In this document: in pieces, positions 6,567-8,269 of the stretch
Layout: every line of letters starts with the position of its first letter
How positions within the stretch are numbered: position 1 is the first letter of the stretch
Origin: Candidatus Gerdarchaeota archaeon
GTDB taxonomy: Archaea; Asgardarchaeota; Heimdallarchaeia; JABLTI01
Reading direction: 5' to 3'
NCBI GenBank assembly: GCA_016840905.1
Contig: JAEORM010000128.1
Coordinates: 1-8,269, forward strand
DNA: 8,269 nt
The notes under the pieces: model-generated
What the model saw: only the letters and a program-made list of their open reading frames with translations
Database searches by the model: none
Told to the model about the DNA's origin: nothing
Translations under genes and position numbers: made by a program

Positions 6567-6578
6567 TAGAAATTTCTA
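6567..6578. promoter_or_regulatory. 12-bp perfect palindrome between divergent genes
   Basis: TAGAAATTTCTA is a perfect inverted repeat. It sits in the 153-bp region between the M32 operon and the divergent 124-aa gene, about 10 bp upstream of the M32 BRE/TATA and about 35 bp from the TATA box of the other gene. Its position would suit a dimeric regulator acting on one or both promoters. AT-rich palindromes of this size also arise by chance. Confidence 0.3.
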
Positions 6579-6604
6579 GAGATTATTCTTAATAATTACT
6601 AACC

Positions 6605-6620
6605 TAAAAGTGTATAAATA
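6605..6620 (+). promoter_or_regulatory. Strong BRE/TATA promoter of the 124-aa gene
   Basis: The purine-rich TAAAAG is followed by TGTATAAATA, the best TATA box in the window (TATAAATA at 6613-6620). A start about 25 nt downstream falls near 6641, leaving a leader of roughly 20 nt ahead of the TTG start at 6662. This supports the gene being real despite its non-ATG start. Confidence 0.65.
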
Positions 6621-6661
6621 CAAGTAAGAATGAAAGTCGAAACAAGGATATGTGACGGATT

Positions 6662-7036
6662 TTGTCTCCAGAAGCAACTGATGCCCCAACAGATCATTTA
6701 AAGAAAACCAGTCAAGCCACAAGAGAAGCGGTACTAATAAAATTCCTCGATAAACAAGCATACATAGAAGGAAATGCTATCTTGAAAAGTGATCTAGTAC
6801 TCATTGGTGCTGAGGAGTATGCATTTAGTGAATTACGAGTAGACGAAGCTATTTTAGAGATAACAAAAGAAGATGGGCAGACATACTACTATCTCTGTGA
6901 GGATTTTAAACCACAAAAACAATATAGAAAGGAAGTAGTCATGGGATTCAGCATCCCATTACTGATTTTTATCCTTGCTTTGATCTTTACAGGTGTTGGG
7001 GTAATTCTCTATGAGATAATAAAGGCACTCATATAA
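6662..7036 (+). CDS. Small tail-anchored membrane protein, 124 aa
   Basis: No family is recognised. Residues 1-20 are polar and probably flexible. Residues 23-82 form a compact, apparently beta-rich domain (for example SDLVLIGAEEYAF and GQTYYYLCEDF). A basic stretch KPQKQYRK (83-90) is followed by one strongly hydrophobic helix (about 93-117) and a short tail. With no signal peptide, positive charge before the helix predicts a cytosolic domain held at the membrane by a C-terminal anchor. The start is TTG: no in-frame ATG lies upstream without a stop (ATG at 6650 is followed at once by TGA), the TTG sits about 20 nt after the predicted transcription start, and GTGA (6652-6655) gives a 6-nt-spaced weak SD. 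It is divergent from the M32 operon and converges on the HEAT-repeat gene with 1 bp between stop codons. Confidence 0.8.
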   Translation: MSPEATDAPTDHLKKTSQATREAVLIKFLDKQAYIEGNAILKSDLVLIGAEEYAFSELRVDEAILEITKEDGQTYYYLCEDFKPQKQYRKEVVMGFSIPLLIFILALIFTGVGVILYEIIKALI

Positions 7037-7037
7037 A

Positions 7038-8081
7038 TTAATGTATTTGTAGAATGTATCGCTTATCAATGCCATTTTTAACGGAGATAACATCTAATGC
7101 TAGGATAGCTTTGTTTTGAATGCCTATTTTACTTGTTTGAGCTATTTGAATCAATGAAGGGATTGCTTCAGGGGAACCGATATCAGCTAGTGCAGAAATT
7201 CCTATTGTTTTTGTGCTTCGTAAGAAACCAAAATTACTTTTATTAATCAATGTAATCAAATCATAGAAATTCTTTTGCTCAAGATATTGTTTAATCTTAT
7301 TATAATTGAACAAGGTTATTGAAATAATAACAATATATTCAACAAGTATAAGTGGCAATCCAATGATGAGAATTAATACAAATGGATCAGCGAAGTCTAA
7401 AGAACCATAAGCGATTATATTTTGACTCACAAATAAAGAGATAATAATTACCATAAAGAGAAAAGTAGAAATGGAATTTCGAATCATAAATTGAATGGAC
7501 TTTTTATCCTTTTCAAAGAGGGATATGTAATTACCATCACGAGTCTTATAAGGGTCTAATTGGGCAAGAGAAGGTATGCCTTTTCCAGTATAATAAGCAA
7601 GTTTGCGATCTATTTCAGTAAGAGCTTGAGTAACTAATTGTCGATGTTTACAAGTAGGATCCCTAGCCATGAAAGATAAGGGTTCAATAGCTTCTTTAGA
7701 AGCAAGTTCAGCTAAAGCAGCAATAGCTAATATTTGACGACCAAAACTACGACGATCTTGGAAGGAAGTTTTTTGAGAAAGATAAATCAATTGTTCTATT
7801 TTACGACCATCCTTAATGGTTTCAATAATGAGAAGATTATTGTAGAAAATCATAGAAACTAAACTTAGAATAATACTAGTAAGAGCAAAAACTAAACCAA
7901 CTGCTAAACCAATATAAAAGAAATAAAATGGTAGAATAATAAAAGAAAGGGTTAAAAAACCAATTCCAACAATACTATGACCTAGAAAAACCCAACAAAG
8001 AATGCGTTGGATTTTAACTTTTAGTAGCATTTTTTGCCATAAAGAATTCTCTTCGACAGCAGGTAAGGCTTCTTCAGACAT
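7038..8081 (-). CDS. Four-TM membrane protein with two HEAT-like repeats
   Basis: The 347-aa protein alternates membrane and helical-repeat parts: two adjacent TM helices (about 27-50 and 53-82), a soluble region with a HEAT-like unit (about 111-157, including AALAELASKEAIEPL), a charged linker (158-200), two further TM helices (about 203-225 and 233-258), and a second unit near the C-terminus (about 287-332, with ALADIGSPEAIPSLIQIA, a good PBS-lyase-type HEAT match). HEAT units bind proteins, so this may be a membrane docking platform; the partner is unknown. An in-frame TTG at 8096 would add five residues, but GGGAG (8089-8093) lies 8 nt before ATG 8081 and overlaps that alternative start's first codons, so ATG 8081 is chosen. 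It has no catalytic motif. Its 3' end meets the 124-aa gene tail to tail. Confidence 0.87.
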   Translation of the reverse strand: MSEEALPAVEENSLWQKMLLKVKIQRILCWVFLGHSIVGIGFLTLSFIILPFYFFYIGLAVGLVFALTSIILSLVSMIFYNNLLIIETIKDGRKIEQLIYLSQKTSFQDRRSFGRQILAIAALAELASKEAIEPLSFMARDPTCKHRQLVTQALTEIDRKLAYYTGKGIPSLAQLDPYKTRDGNYISLFEKDKKSIQFMIRNSISTFLFMVIIISLFVSQNIIAYGSLDFADPFVLILIIGLPLILVEYIVIISITLFNYNKIKQYLEQKNFYDLITLINKSNFGFLRSTKTIGISALADIGSPEAIPSLIQIAQTSKIGIQNKAILALDVISVKNGIDKRYILQIH

Positions 8082-8096
8082 AAGATAGACTCCCAA

Positions 8097-8151
8097 TTAA
8101 GTGAAAAGAAGATAAAAATATGGAAATATAATTATTTTGCTTAAGTGAAAA
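8097..8151 (-). promoter_or_regulatory. Promoter of the HEAT-repeat gene with paired 11-bp direct repeats
   Basis: The plus-strand sequence TTAAGTGAAAA occurs exactly twice, at 8097-8107 and 8141-8151, 44 bp apart start to start (about four helical turns). Between them, on the minus strand, lies a TATA-like TTATATTT (8124-8131). Its predicted transcription start (about 8103) falls within the proximal repeat, while the distal repeat is about 10 bp upstream of the TATA. This arrangement fits a regulator binding both sides of the core promoter. The regulatory role is inferred; the repeats and spacing are seen directly. Confidence 0.45.
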
Positions 8152-8182
8152 AATAAGAAAAAAAGAAAAAAAAGGAATCTGC

Positions 8183-8190
8183 TAATTTAA
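8183..8190 (+). promoter_or_regulatory. Possible TATA element of the tRNA gene
   Basis: TAATTTAA lies 41-48 nt before the first base of the tRNA. This distance suits an archaeal tRNA promoter with a leader of about 20 nt removed by RNase P. The match is weak and the surrounding DNA is very A-rich (homopurine 8155-8177), so this is tentative. Confidence 0.25.
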
Positions 8191-8230
8191 CGAAAGATTC
8201 AAAAAGAAAGAAGTAAGGAATTCTTCTGAT

Positions 8231-8269
8231 GGGCGGGTGATCTAGCTCGGTATGATGCCTGCCTTACTA
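8231..8269 (+). tRNA. Partial tRNA, probably tRNA-Val(UAC), 5' half only
   Basis: The last 39 bases fold as the 5' half of a tRNA. They comprise acceptor strand GGGCGGG (8231-8237), T8 and G9, a D-arm in which ATC (8240-8242) pairs with GAT (8254-8256) around a loop with A14 and G18-G19, G26, anticodon-stem strand CCTGC (8258-8262), then loop CTTACTA with anticodon TAC at 8265-8267. The TGxTCTAG...TATGATGCC pattern resembles archaeal tRNA-Val. The 3' half lies beyond the window, so acceptor and T-arm pairing cannot be tested. Position 37 reads T rather than the near-universal purine, which could mean an intron starts immediately after the anticodon. Confidence 0.7.

Noticed and set aside
6576..6761. 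61-codon minus-strand frame with hydrophobic residues
   Set aside because: It overlaps the promoter and the first 100 bp of the 124-aa gene antisense and would sit across the TATA box; no SD is visible.
8082..8096. Five-residue N-terminal extension of the HEAT protein starting at TTG 8096
   Set aside because: The GGGAG SD (8089-8093) lies downstream of that TTG and is correctly spaced for ATG 8081.
8155..8177. Homopurine A/G tract as a regulatory or triplex-forming element
   Set aside because: The DNA here is generally A-rich and nothing about the position ties it to a function.

Overview
This 8.3 kb window is AT-rich chromosomal DNA from an archaeon. The evidence is TATA-like elements about 25 nt upstream of short Shine-Dalgarno leaders (GGTGA, GAGGT, GGGAG), several TTG starts, an archaeal-style type I surface protein, and a partial tRNA with an archaeal Val-like 5' half. 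The style of the acidic surface protein, the helical-repeat proteins and the HEAT-repeat membrane protein fits an Asgard archaeon (Heimdall- or Lokiarchaeia-like). That placement comes from overall resemblance, not from a marker gene, and is tentative. Nothing in the window looks like phage, plasmid, transposon or CRISPR.

Layout, left to right. (1) Positions 1-1129, minus strand: a two-gene unit. An uncharacterised 292-aa helical, TPR-like protein is followed 15 nt later by an uncharacterised protein that runs off the left edge. (2) Positions 1130-1384: a divergent promoter region. (3) Positions 1385-2521, plus strand: a 378-aa secreted, membrane-anchored, very acidic surface protein with a Thr-Glu repeat and a DxDxDGxxD calcium-type motif. 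It ends in a hairpin/T-tract terminator. (4) Positions 2542-3315, minus strand: a helical-repeat protein with five units spaced 43-44 residues apart. (5) Positions 3430-6508, minus strand: a tandem pair of M32 (Taq-type) metallocarboxypeptidases, each 506 aa, aligning end to end without gaps at roughly 53% identity by hand count. A hairpin terminator closes the pair. (6) Positions 6662-7036, plus strand: a 124-aa protein with a single C-terminal membrane anchor, divergent from the peptidase pair. (7) Positions 7038-8081, minus strand: a four-TM protein with two HEAT-like repeats, ending 1 bp from gene 6. (8) Positions 8231-8269: the 5' half of a tRNA, probably tRNA-Val(UAC), cut by the window edge.

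Only the two peptidases have a clear biochemical role: cytosolic, metal-dependent removal of C-terminal residues from peptides. The upstream copy departs from the family consensus at the GxxQDxHW motif (W to Y, and S to L four residues later), so the pair may have split substrate range. The other proteins look like envelope-associated or protein-interaction scaffolds of unknown function. I did not find a convincing new multi-gene defence or metabolic system. The best leads are the diverged M32 pair, the 44-residue solenoid, the surface protein, a pair of 11-bp repeats bracketing a TATA element, and the odd anticodon loop of the partial tRNA.
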